Source: Microbacterium foliorum (GTDB taxonomy: Bacteria; Actinomycetota; Actinomycetes; Actinomycetales; Microbacteriaceae). Taken from it: 64,000 nucleotides of DNA. The stretch is from the NCBI RefSeq assembly GCF_006385575.1, contig NZ_CP041040.1, positions 2,418,001 through 2,482,000 on the forward strand, read 5' to 3'. The position numbers and the translations under genes are program-made. A model generated the notes under the pieces. The model was not told the DNA's origin. It did not search any database and saw nothing but the letters and a program-made list of their open reading frames with translations. The first letter of the stretch is position 1. Every line of letters starts with the position of its first letter. This document shows positions 26,180 to 33,915 of the stretch, one piece after another.

Positions 26180-27610
26180 CTACTCTGCCACTCGGGTTCG
26201 GGCTGCGGCATCTGCCGCGCCCGTGCCTGCCCTGTTCTTCTCGACCCAACCCTCGATGTTGCGCTGAGGGGCGACGCTCATGGCAAGGGAGCCGGCAGGG
26301 ACGTCCTTGCGGACGACAGCGCCAGCACCTGTCTTGGCGCCAGCACCCAGCCTAACGGGCGCGACGAGGGTCGTGTGCGAGCCGGTGTGCACCTCGTCCT
26401 CGACGACCGTGCGGTGCTTGTTCACGTCGTCGTAGTTCGCCGTGATCGTGCTGGCACCGAGGTTGACTCCTCGTCCGATGGTCGCGTCTCCGACGTACGA
26501 AAGATGCGGAACCTTGCTGCCCTCGCCGATCTCGGCGTTCTTCGTCTCGACGTAGGCGCCGATCTTGCCGCGGGCGCCGAGCACGGTGCCAGGGCGCAGG
26601 AACGAGAAGGGGCCGACGGTGGCCTCGGCGCCGATCACCGCGAGCGTGGCATCGGTGCGGCGGACGATCGCATCCGCGCCCACCTCGCAGTCGACGAGCG
26701 TCGTGTCGGGTCCGATGATCGCCCCTTCGGCGATCGCGGTGGCCCTCAGGATGTGCGTGTTCGGGAGGATCGTGACGTCGGGCGCCAGCGTGGCGTCGTC
26801 GTCGATCCACGTCGTCGCCGGGTCGATCACCGTGACGCCCTCCAGCTGCCAGCGGCGCACGATCCGGCGGTTGAGCAGTCGGCCGACCTCGGCGAGCTGA
26901 GCGCGGTCATTGACGCCGTAGGTGACGGTGACGTCGGAGACGACGGATGCCGCCACACGGCTGCCGTCGCGGCGCAGGAGACCTGGCACGTCGGTCAGGT
27001 ACATCTCGCCCTGCGCGTTGTCGACGCCCACCGAGGGGAGGTACTTGCGCAGGGTCGCGACGCGGAACACGTACATGCCTGCGTTGATCTCGCTGACCGC
27101 AGCTTCGTCTGCCGTGGCGTCCTTCTGCTCGACCACGCGGTCGACACCGCCGTCGGCATCGCGGATGACGCGACCGTAGCCGGTCGGGTCGTCGACGACC
27201 GCGGTCATCAGCGTCGCCTCCGCCTCGGCGGCGCGGTGCGCGTCGAGGAACGAACGCAGCGTGTCGGCGTCGGCGAGCGGGCAGTCTCCCGAGAGCACGA
27301 GTACATCGCCGTCGAAGTCCGCGGGGAGCGCGTCGACCGCGACCTGCACCGCGCGACCGGTGCCCGGCACCTCGTCCTGGTCGATGAACACGGCGGCCGG
27401 GTAATCCTTCTCGAGCGCGGCGACCACCTGGTCGCGTTCGTGCCGCACGACGACCTCGACGTGCTCGGCCTCGAGGCGACCGGCCGTCGTCAGGACGTGC
27501 CCGACCAGTGGGCGCCCGCCGATCTGATGCAGCACCTTGGGCAGGCGCGAGCGCATGCGGGTTCCCTGGCCTGCGGCGAGGATGATGATCGCGAGATTGT
27601 TCCCAGTCAT
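26180..27610 (-). CDS. glmU: Bifunctional UDP-N-acetylglucosamine diphosphorylase/glucosamine-1-phosphate acetyltransferase
   Basis: Makes UDP-GlcNAc for peptidoglycan. It has 476 residues. The N-terminal uridyltransferase domain begins with LAAGQGTRMRSRLPKVLH at residue 11. The C-terminal left-handed beta-helix holds repeated hexapeptides (for example IGAYVETKNAEIGEGSKVPH) and NYDDVNKHRT, which marks the acetyltransferase site. The ATG at 27610 is separated from the 3' end of tRNA-Gln by a single base, so there is no room for a ribosome binding site. A frame reading back to 27721 runs through the tRNA gene and is an artefact. Confidence 0.95.
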   Translation of the reverse strand: MTGNNLAIIILAAGQGTRMRSRLPKVLHQIGGRPLVGHVLTTAGRLEAEHVEVVVRHERDQVVAALEKDYPAAVFIDQDEVPGTGRAVQVAVDALPADFDGDVLVLSGDCPLADADTLRSFLDAHRAAEAEATLMTAVVDDPTGYGRVIRDADGGVDRVVEQKDATADEAAVSEINAGMYVFRVATLRKYLPSVGVDNAQGEMYLTDVPGLLRRDGSRVAASVVSDVTVTYGVNDRAQLAEVGRLLNRRIVRRWQLEGVTVIDPATTWIDDDATLAPDVTILPNTHILRATAIAEGAIIGPDTTLVDCEVGADAIVRRTDATLAVIGAEATVGPFSFLRPGTVLGARGKIGAYVETKNAEIGEGSKVPHLSYVGDATIGRGVNLGASTITANYDDVNKHRTVVEDEVHTGSHTTLVAPVRLGAGAKTGAGAVVRKDVPAGSLAMSVAPQRNIEGWVEKNRAGTGAADAAARTRVAE

Positions 27611-27611
27611 G

Positions 27612-27683
27612 CTCCGCCGCCAGGACTCGAACCTAGACCTAACAGCTCCAAAGGCTGTCGTGCTGCCATTACACCACGGCGGA
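27612..27683 (-). tRNA. tRNA-Gln (anticodon UUG)
   Basis: A 72-base cloverleaf. The acceptor arms TCCGCCG and CGGCGGA pair fully with G as discriminator. The anticodon stem is ACAGC/GCTGT around the loop CTTTGGA, giving UUG for CAA. The T arm is CTAGG-TTCGAGT-CCTGG. CCA is not encoded. Immediately 5' is a 7-base-pair hairpin (27684-27690 with 27701-27707). The 3' end abuts the glmU start codon. Confidence 0.95.
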
Positions 27684-27707
27684 CCGCGGCCCCCGAGAGC
27701 GCCGCGG
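27684..27707 (-). repeat. Hairpin directly 5' of tRNA-Gln
   Basis: Perfect arms CCGCGGC (27684-27690) and GCCGCGG (27701-27707) enclose ten bases. It touches the mature 5' end of the tRNA and would be part of the leader removed by RNase P. Confidence 0.5.
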
Positions 27708-27742
27708 ATCAAGTCTGCCACGTCCGCCTGCGTGCTACCGGC

Positions 27743-27748
27743 GATAAT
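27743..27748 (+). promoter_or_regulatory. Candidate leaderless -10 (GATAAT) of the marR gene
   Basis: GATAAT lies six bases before the ATG at 27755, and the six bases between (GGACGG) are too close to serve as a normal ribosome binding site. Confidence 0.5.
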
Positions 27749-27754
27749 GGACGG

Positions 27755-28249
27755 ATGACTGAGGCGGATGAGGTTGATCGGATCGTCGGCGCCTGGAACA
27801 CCCAGCGCCCCGACCTCGACTTCTCACCCCTCGAGGTGCTGTCGCGGATGGACCGACTGACGCGGCTGCTCGATCGAGCCCGCAGGGATGTGTTCCGGCG
27901 CAGTGATCTGGAGGCCTGGGAGTGGGACGTGCTGTCGGCGCTGCGCCGTGCGGGGGCGCCTTTCCAGCTCTCCCCCAAGCAGCTGCTGCAGCAGACACTG
28001 GTGTCGAGCGGCACCATGACCAATCGCATCGATCGTCTCGTCGGGCGCCGCTTCGTACGACGCGAGGGCGATCCGGCCGATGGCCGCAGCGTGCTCGTGA
28101 CGCTCACCGACGACGGACGCATCAGGGTGGATGCCGCGATCACGCGTCTGGTCGATGTCGAGGACGACCTGCTTCAAGCGCTGTCTCGTGGCGACCGCGA
28201 TCGCCTGGCTGCGCTGCTGCGCAAGCTGAGCCTCAGCTTCGACGCGTGA
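27755..28249 (+). CDS. MarR family transcriptional regulator
   Basis: DNA-binding regulator of 164 residues. The winged helix-turn-helix lies in the middle: SPKQLLQQTLVSSGTMTNRIDRLVGR is the recognition region near residues 72-97, followed by the wing VRREGDPADGRSVLVTLTDDGR. The C-terminal helix provides dimerisation. The ATG at 27755 gives MTEADEVDRIVG. No palindromic operator is evident at its own promoter. It precedes a pseudouridine synthase by 12 bases, so both may share a transcript, but I cannot name its target or effector. Confidence 0.92.
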   Translation: MTEADEVDRIVGAWNTQRPDLDFSPLEVLSRMDRLTRLLDRARRDVFRRSDLEAWEWDVLSALRRAGAPFQLSPKQLLQQTLVSSGTMTNRIDRLVGRRFVRREGDPADGRSVLVTLTDDGRIRVDAAITRLVDVEDDLLQALSRGDRDRLAALLRKLSLSFDA

Positions 28250-28261
28250 GGTTCTGACGCC

Positions 28262-29191
28262 ATGGCCATGCTCTCCCCTCTTCCCGTGCGCGACGGCGTC
28301 GGCGCCACGCGCCTGCACGTCCCGATGAGCGGCGAATGGCCGACCGTCGGCGCCTACATGATCGAGCGCTTCTTCCACCTCGACCCCGAAGGCCTGCTCA
28401 GCCGCTTCGACCGCGGAGAGATCGTCGCCCGCGATGGCAGCCCCCTCACGCGGGATACGCCCCTGGGCGTAGAGGAGTTCATCTGGTACTACCGTGATCC
28501 TCCCGTCGAGTCGCGGTTGCCCGTCGAGATCGAGGTCATCCATCAGGACGACGACCTGGTCGTCATCGACAAGCCGCATTTCCTGCCGACCATCCCCGGC
28601 GGCAAGTTCCTGCAGAACTCCGCCCTGATCCGGCTGCGCAACCTGCTCGGCAACGACGAGCTCGCGCCGATTCATCGCCTCGACCGGGCGACCGCAGGGG
28701 TTCTCATGTTCTCGGCGCGACCGGCCACCAGAGGGCCGTACCAGCTGCTCTTCGAGACCCGGCAGGTGCAGAAGGTCTACGAGGCGGTGTCGGCTCGCCC
28801 GGCCGACTGGGACGCGTCGAGATTCCCCCTCGTGTACCGCAACCACATCGTGAAGCTCCGCAACGAACTGAAGGTGCAGGTCGACGACGAGCGGGAGCCG
28901 AACGCCGAGACGCTGATCGAGGTGATCGACGCCGACGAGCGCGTCGTGCACACGCTGCTGCGCCCGCACAGCGGCAAGATGCATCAGCTGCGGGTGCACC
29001 TCGCAGCTCTCGGACTCGGCATCCTGAACGATCCGTTCTATCCCGAGCTCCGCGGCGAGAAGCCCGACGACTTCGATCACCCCATGCAGCTGCTCGCGCG
29101 CGAGTTGCACTTCGTCGATCCGCTGAGCGGCGCGCCGCGGGTCTTCACCACGACGCGCACGCTGCAGGAAGCGCCGGTCAGCGACGCATGA
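28262..29191 (+). CDS. RluA-family RNA pseudouridine synthase
   Basis: Isomerises uridine to pseudouridine in structured RNA. It has 309 residues. The catalytic Asp is in HRLDRATAGVLMFS near residue 140, the early motif VVIDKPHFLPTIPGG near 100, and the late motif LLRPHSGKMHQLRVHLAAL near 237. There is no S4 domain. It looks like the actinobacterial large-subunit RNA type, but the modified position cannot be read from sequence. The last 14 bases overlap the 3' end of metI on the other strand. Confidence 0.9.
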   Translation: MAMLSPLPVRDGVGATRLHVPMSGEWPTVGAYMIERFFHLDPEGLLSRFDRGEIVARDGSPLTRDTPLGVEEFIWYYRDPPVESRLPVEIEVIHQDDDLVVIDKPHFLPTIPGGKFLQNSALIRLRNLLGNDELAPIHRLDRATAGVLMFSARPATRGPYQLLFETRQVQKVYEAVSARPADWDASRFPLVYRNHIVKLRNELKVQVDDEREPNAETLIEVIDADERVVHTLLRPHSGKMHQLRVHLAALGLGILNDPFYPELRGEKPDDFDHPMQLLARELHFVDPLSGAPRVFTTTRTLQEAPVSDA

Positions 29192-29837
29192 TCTTGCGCG
29201 CGAGACGCGTGCCGAGCATCTGCACGAGGTGCACGAACACCACGATCAGCACGATCGCCGCCCACATGACGAGCGGTTCGAACTGGCGGAATCCGTAGAT
29301 CTGCGCGAAAGCACCGAGGCCGCCGCCGCCGATGAGTCCGGCCATCGCCGTCATGTCGATCAGCGCCACGACGATGAACGTGTAGCCGAGGATGAGCGGG
29401 CCGAGAGACTCGGGGATCGCCACCGTGAGGAGGATGCGCCAGGGTCCGGCGCCCATCGCGCGCGCCGCCTCGATCACGCCGGGCGAGACCGACACCAGGT
29501 GCTGCTCGACGATGCGGCCGATCGCGAACGCTGCGGCCAGACCGATGATGAAAGCGCCGGCAGTGGTTCCGATTCCGGTGCCGACGACTGCGCGTGCGAA
29601 CGGCTGGGCGACGGCCATGAAGATCACGAACGGGATCGGTCGGAAGAAGTTCACCGCGAGGTTGGCGACGACAGCCACCGCGCGGTTCTGAGCGAGCCCG
29701 CCTGGCCGCGTGACGTAGAGGATGACACCGATCGCGAGACCGAGGATGCCGCCGAGCACGAGTGCGAACGACGTCATGTACAGGGTCTCGAGCGCGGCCT
29801 CCCAGAATTCCGGCCACAGTTCGTTCAGACGATCCAT
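29178..29837 (-). CDS. metI: Methionine ABC transporter permease
   Basis: Permease of 219 residues for D/L-methionine uptake. Five hydrophobic segments are visible. VIEAARAMGAGPWRILLTVAIPESLGPLILG near residue 130-160 is the EAA loop that contacts the ATPase. The ATG at 29837 overlaps the MetN stop in an ATGA junction. It is the last gene of metQ-metN-metI and converges with the pseudouridine synthase. Confidence 0.94.
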   Translation of the reverse strand: MDRLNELWPEFWEAALETLYMTSFALVLGGILGLAIGVILYVTRPGGLAQNRAVAVVANLAVNFFRPIPFVIFMAVAQPFARAVVGTGIGTTAGAFIIGLAAAFAIGRIVEQHLVSVSPGVIEAARAMGAGPWRILLTVAIPESLGPLILGYTFIVVALIDMTAMAGLIGGGGLGAFAQIYGFRQFEPLVMWAAIVLIVVFVHLVQMLGTRLARKIMRR

Positions 29838-30880
29838 CAGCGTGCCTCCTCTCCGGCGATCTCGGTCACTTCGACGCGCTGCGCGACATCGGCGAGCGTG
29901 TGGTCGATCACCGCGTCGTCACCGCGGATCGCGAGCGTGAGGTGGCCGAAGGCTCGCCCCCGGATGTCGTTGATGCCGCCGTAGACGAGTTCGAAGTCGA
30001 GTCCGGCGCCGGCGAGGTCGAGGAAGACCTGCGCCTGAGACGAGTCGCCGTCGCGGAACGAGAAGGTGACGAGGCGTCCCTGGTGCCGGTCGCTCAGCAC
30101 GGCGCGCTCCGACGGCGAGGGCACGCCCTTCACGACCGTGCCGACGAACCTCTGCGATGCCGGGTTCTGGGGTGCGGAGAAGACGTCGAACACGTCGCCC
30201 TGCTCGATCACCCGACCGTTCTCCATCACTGCCACCTTGGTGGCGATGGTCTGGATGACGTCCATCTCGTGCGTGATGACCACGATCGTGACGCCCTGCT
30301 CCCGGTTGACGCGCTTGAGCAGATCGAGCACCTCGTGCGTGGTCTGCGGGTCGAGGGCGCTGGTCGCCTCGTCGGCGAGGAGGATCGCCGGACCGGTGGC
30401 GAGAGCGCGGGCGATGCCGACGCGCTGCTTCTGGCCCCCGGACAGCTGCTCGGGGTAGGCCTTGGCCTTGTCGGCCAGGCCGACGAAGCTCAGCAGCTCT
30501 GTGACCCGCTTCTCGATGTCGGGCTTCGACCAGCCCGCGAGTTTGAGGGGGTAGGCGATGTTCGCCTTCACGCTGCGCGAGGCGAAGAGATTGAACTGCT
30601 GGAAGATCATGCCGATGCCGCCGCGGACCTTGCGCAGCTCGCTCTCCTTGAGAGCCGTGATGTCGACGCCGTCGACGGTGATCGTTCCGCTCGTCGCCGG
30701 CTCGAGGGCGTTGATCAACCGCACGAGCGTCGACTTGCCGGCGCCGGAGTATCCGATGATCCCGAAGACATCGCCCTTCTCGATCGAGAGGGACACGTCG
30801 TCCACGGCCACGATCTCGGACTCGTCACGGGTGCGGGATGGATAGGTCTTCGAGACATTCGTCAGGGTGACGATCGGCAT
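29837..30880 (-). CDS. metN: Methionine ABC transporter ATPase
   Basis: ATPase of 347 residues. Walker A is GYSGAGKSTLVRLI, the signature LSGGQKQRVGIARAL and Walker B ILLADEATSALD. The C-terminal 80 or so residues (from about 265, FSFRDGDSSQAQVFLDLAGAG) form the NIL/ACT-like domain that in other MetN proteins binds methionine and inhibits transport. The start ATG at 30880 gives MPIVTLTNVSKTYPS; upstream codons fall in the hairpin region. It follows two hairpins after metQ. Confidence 0.95.
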   Translation of the reverse strand: MPIVTLTNVSKTYPSRTRDESEIVAVDDVSLSIEKGDVFGIIGYSGAGKSTLVRLINALEPATSGTITVDGVDITALKESELRKVRGGIGMIFQQFNLFASRSVKANIAYPLKLAGWSKPDIEKRVTELLSFVGLADKAKAYPEQLSGGQKQRVGIARALATGPAILLADEATSALDPQTTHEVLDLLKRVNREQGVTIVVITHEMDVIQTIATKVAVMENGRVIEQGDVFDVFSAPQNPASQRFVGTVVKGVPSPSERAVLSDRHQGRLVTFSFRDGDSSQAQVFLDLAGAGLDFELVYGGINDIRGRAFGHLTLAIRGDDAVIDHTLADVAQRVEVTEIAGEEAR

Positions 30881-30908
30881 GTGGTGCTCCGGTCTGCTTC
30901 GGGAACGA

Positions 30909-30943
30909 AGAATCGGGTGACGCACGAAGCGCCACCCGATTCT
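30909..30943 (-). terminator. Second hairpin in the metQ-metN gap
   Basis: Perfect 11-base-pair arms (30909-30919 with 30933-30943), 13-base loop. It is transcribed after the metQ-proximal hairpin and before metN. Confidence 0.65.
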
Positions 30944-30952
30944 CCCTCATCG

Positions 30953-30977
30953 GACGGGGGTGTCGTTCACCCCCGTC
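30953..30977 (-). terminator. First hairpin after metQ
   Basis: Perfect 10-base-pair arms GACGGGGGTG and CACCCCCGTC with loop TCGTT, starting three bases after the metQ stop. Together with the next hairpin it would lower metNI expression relative to metQ. Confidence 0.7.
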
Positions 30978-30980
30978 GTC

Positions 30981-31895
30981 CTACTTGTTGGCCTCGGTGT
31001 CTTCCTGGACCTTCTCGAGCGAGGCGACCAGGTCTTCGACCGGGGTCTGCAGCGGCACCGCGGTGTCACCCGACGACTCGAGCAGACCGGCCTGCACGTC
31101 CTCGTTCGTCTGGAAGATCTCGACCAGCTTCGCGTACGTCTCGTTGTCAGCATCCTCGGCGCGAGCCGCGAAGATGTTCACGTACGGCAGCGCGTTCGGG
31201 TCCTCGGGGTCGTCCTGCGCGATGGCCTCTTCGAAGGTGAGTCCGGCGTCTTCCACGAAGTCGTTGTTGATGATCGCCGCGGCGACATCCGGCAGCGAGG
31301 TGGGGATCAGTGCGGCCTCGAGCGCGGTGACCTCGACCTTGGACTTCTCGGTGTCGACGTCAGCGAGATCCGAGAAGATCGTGCCTCCGCTCTTGAGCTC
31401 GATGAGTCCGGCCGACTGCAGCACGAGCAGCGCGCGGGCCTGGTTCGACGCGTCGTCCGGAACGGCGACGGTCTCGCCCTTGGGAATGTCGTCGACATCG
31501 TCGTACTTCTGCGAGTACAGGCCGAGCGGGTAGATCGCGGTCGAGCCGACCGGGGTCAGGTCGGAACCCGAGGCGCTGTTGTACTCGGCGAGGTACACGA
31601 TGTGCTGGAACTGGTTGAGGTCGATCTCGCCCTCGGTGAGCGCGGGGTTCGGCTGCTCGTACGAGCCGAAGTCGACGAGCTCGACCGTGATGCCCTCTTC
31701 AGCGGCTGCCTCGACGAAGGGAGCCCACTGCGCGTCTCCCTTTCCGACGACACCGATCTTGACGGTCTCGTCTCCACCGTCGCCGGAACCGGCCTCGGAG
31801 GATGCCGTCGCGCAGCCTGCGAGTGCGACGAAGAGCGGGACCGCGGCGAGCGCGGCGATGACGGATGTGGTCCGACGGGATGCTGTGATGGACAT
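30981..31895 (-). CDS. metQ: Methionine-binding lipoprotein
   Basis: NlpA/MetQ-family substrate-binding lipoprotein of 304 residues. The signal peptide ends in LAGC with Cys28, and a Gly/Ser-rich linker follows. Conserved family segments include VDFGSYEQPNPALTEGEIDLNQFQH near residue 75-100 and AAIINNDFVEDAGL near 205. Its ribosome binding site is GAGAGGAA, and TAACGT about 35 bases upstream may be the -10. It is the first gene of metQNI. No SAM riboswitch is visible in the short leader. Confidence 0.94.
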   Translation of the reverse strand: MSITASRRTTSVIAALAAVPLFVALAGCATASSEAGSGDGGDETVKIGVVGKGDAQWAPFVEAAAEEGITVELVDFGSYEQPNPALTEGEIDLNQFQHIVYLAEYNSASGSDLTPVGSTAIYPLGLYSQKYDDVDDIPKGETVAVPDDASNQARALLVLQSAGLIELKSGGTIFSDLADVDTEKSKVEVTALEAALIPTSLPDVAAAIINNDFVEDAGLTFEEAIAQDDPEDPNALPYVNIFAARAEDADNETYAKLVEIFQTNEDVQAGLLESSGDTAVPLQTPVEDLVASLEKVQEDTEANK

Positions 31896-31963
31896 GAGTG
31901 TTCGGGTTCCTCTCTTGGGGGACTCGAATACGTTAGGCAGGGCGACACGGTGCGCGACAATCG

Positions 31964-31983
31964 AGCGTCACAGAGCGTCACAG
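31964..31983. repeat. Tandem 10-base repeat upstream of metQ
   Basis: AGCGTCACAG occurs twice head to tail (31964-31973 and 31974-31983) in the metQ promoter region, just outside the antiporter stop codon. The exact one-turn period suggests a protein-binding site. Confidence 0.5.
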
Positions 31984-31986
31984 CTG

Positions 31987-33792
31987 TCAGTCGTAGTCCT
32001 CGATGCCCTGCAGCCTCACCTGTTCGAGGTCGAGTCTGGCCGAGATGCGACGGAACACGAGGTCGTCGACCGTGCGGTCTCGGCGCAGCCCGAGCAGCAC
32101 CTCTCGCTTGCGGTCGAGGAGGGCGAGCTTGAGGCGCGTGTGCTCCTCGTGGCGCAGCAGCGGCGACCGCTGCATGACGTCGACGTCGACCGAGGTCGCG
32201 AGCATCTGCAAGGTCCTGCCCTCGCCGTCGGTGCCGTCTTCGTCATCGACGATGCGCGTCGGGTCCGGCATCCGCACCGCCGTCTGCGCGGCATCCGCTT
32301 CGTCGTCCTCCCCTGCCTCGGGCATCGAGCTGCCGCTTCCGAGCGGATCGGGCTCGTCGAGCATCACGTCGAGCGCCTGCGCCTCGGCGTCGACGATGGC
32401 CTGCTCGCGCGCCAGTGCGCGTGCGTTCGAGAACTCGAGCATCTGATAGCCCTCGGCGCGCACCCTGTCGCGGATCTCCTGCCCGACACCGTGCTCGACC
32501 GCGAGATCGTCGAGGGCAGCGAGCGCCGCACCCGAGATCGTCCGTTCGGCCAGCTCGTACTCCTCGTCTTCGGCGTGGTCGACGGGGAAGCGGGCCCAGC
32601 GGACGATGGCGGGCAGCAGCGGCCCCTGCACCAGCAGGCTGAGCAGGATGACCCCGGCGGTCACGAAGACGATCTCGTCGCGCCCGGCGATCTCGCCCTC
32701 GGTCGCGCTGGAGACGGGCACGGACAGCGCGATCGCGAGCGACACCGCGCCTCTCATGCCTGCGACGGTCGAGACCGCCATCGACCGCGCCCGTGCACCG
32801 CGCGACGGACGCGCAGGGTTGCGTCGCTGGAACAGGGAGTTCATCACCTGGAAGAGATAGCGCACGACCAGCAGCGTCATCCACACCGCCAGCGTGATCA
32901 GCACCAGGCGGCCGATCGCCGCCGCTGAGATCTCATGCGCGACGAACTGCACCTCGAGACCGATGAGCACGAAGAGCGCGCCGTTGAGCAGGAAGACCCC
33001 GAAGGGCCAGGCTGCGGCCACCTGACGGCGGGACGAGGCTGTCGTCACACGGGGCGACACGTAGGCGACGATGAGCCCCGCGACCACGACGGCGAGGACG
33101 CCGGAAGCATGCACGATCTCTGCGAGCAGGAACGACGAGAACGGGATCAGCAGAAGCGTGACGTTGATCACGATCGTCGACGAGGTGCGCCGCAGCAGCA
33201 GGTACGCGAGCGCGGCGATGACCACGCCGGCGGCGATGCCTCCGACATACGAGATGAGCACCGACATCGTCACCGACAGCGGCGTCACGTTGCCGCCGAG
33301 GGCCAGCGAGATCGCGATCGCGTAGAGCACCAGGGCGGTGCCGTCGTTCGTCAGGCTCTCGGCCTTGAGCTTCATGAACATGCGCGTCGGCAGCAGGCGT
33401 CCGAGGGCGGCGACGGCCGTGGCGTCGGGTGGAGCGACGGCCGCGCCGAGGATGAGGGCGGTCTCCCACGGCATCCCGAACAGCAGTCCGACGCCGGCGA
33501 CGGCGAAGGCGGATGCCACGACGAGCAGCGTGCTCATCGGCAGGATGTAACGGAAGTCGCGGCGGATCGAGCGCAGCGAGGTGGTCAGGCTCTCCCAGAA
33601 CAGCATCACCGGGAGGAACAGCAGCAGCACGGTCTCGGGCGGCAGCTGGATCTCGCGCAGCTGAGGCACGAAGCCGAGCAGCAGACCCAGGATGACGAGC
33701 ACGAGCGGCAGTGCGAGCCGCACGCGCGGCGCCAGCAACGTGCCCACGAGGATCGTGAGTCCGATCAGGACCGTGACCTCGAGTCCTTCCAT
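31987..33792 (-). CDS. CPA1-family Na+/H+ antiporter
   Basis: Membrane exchanger of 601 residues. About 12 helices fill the first 410 residues. The family motifs GAAVAPPDATAVAAL near 137 and SLTNDGTALVLYAIAI near 165 contain the ion-binding acids (PPDA and ND). A cytoplasmic C-terminal domain of about 190 residues follows; it is charged, with an acidic patch (PEAGEDDEADAA). The ATG at 33792 has GGGAGG upstream. It probably exports Na+ or K+ for pH and salt balance. It is monocistronic. Confidence 0.91.
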   Translation of the reverse strand: MEGLEVTVLIGLTILVGTLLAPRVRLALPLVLVILGLLLGFVPQLREIQLPPETVLLLFLPVMLFWESLTTSLRSIRRDFRYILPMSTLLVVASAFAVAGVGLLFGMPWETALILGAAVAPPDATAVAALGRLLPTRMFMKLKAESLTNDGTALVLYAIAISLALGGNVTPLSVTMSVLISYVGGIAAGVVIAALAYLLLRRTSSTIVINVTLLLIPFSSFLLAEIVHASGVLAVVVAGLIVAYVSPRVTTASSRRQVAAAWPFGVFLLNGALFVLIGLEVQFVAHEISAAAIGRLVLITLAVWMTLLVVRYLFQVMNSLFQRRNPARPSRGARARSMAVSTVAGMRGAVSLAIALSVPVSSATEGEIAGRDEIVFVTAGVILLSLLVQGPLLPAIVRWARFPVDHAEDEEYELAERTISGAALAALDDLAVEHGVGQEIRDRVRAEGYQMLEFSNARALAREQAIVDAEAQALDVMLDEPDPLGSGSSMPEAGEDDEADAAQTAVRMPDPTRIVDDEDGTDGEGRTLQMLATSVDVDVMQRSPLLRHEEHTRLKLALLDRKREVLLGLRRDRTVDDLVFRRISARLDLEQVRLQGIEDYD

Positions 33793-33915
33793 CTGAACCT
33801 CCCGGGAACCGCAGGATCAAGCTGTGCGATCCCGGATGGCATCGAACCCCGCCCAGAGCACAGCGCATCGCAGTGCCACCGTATTCCCGCTACGGCTGAA
33901 TGGCGAGACGCTGCG
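33793..33915. other. Gap between ABC-F and antiporter genes
   Basis: These 123 bases hold the antiporter ribosome binding site at the left edge and presumably its promoter. I see no hairpin strong enough to call a terminator for the ABC-F gene. Confidence 0.35.

Noticed and set aside
27611..27721. N-terminal extension of GlmU to 27721
   Set aside because: The extra codons read through tRNA-Gln, and GlmU homology-like sequence starts at the ATG at 27610.
31896..31986. Possible SAM riboswitch before metQ
   Set aside because: The leader is under about 60 bases and shows none of the paired core needed for a SAM riboswitch.
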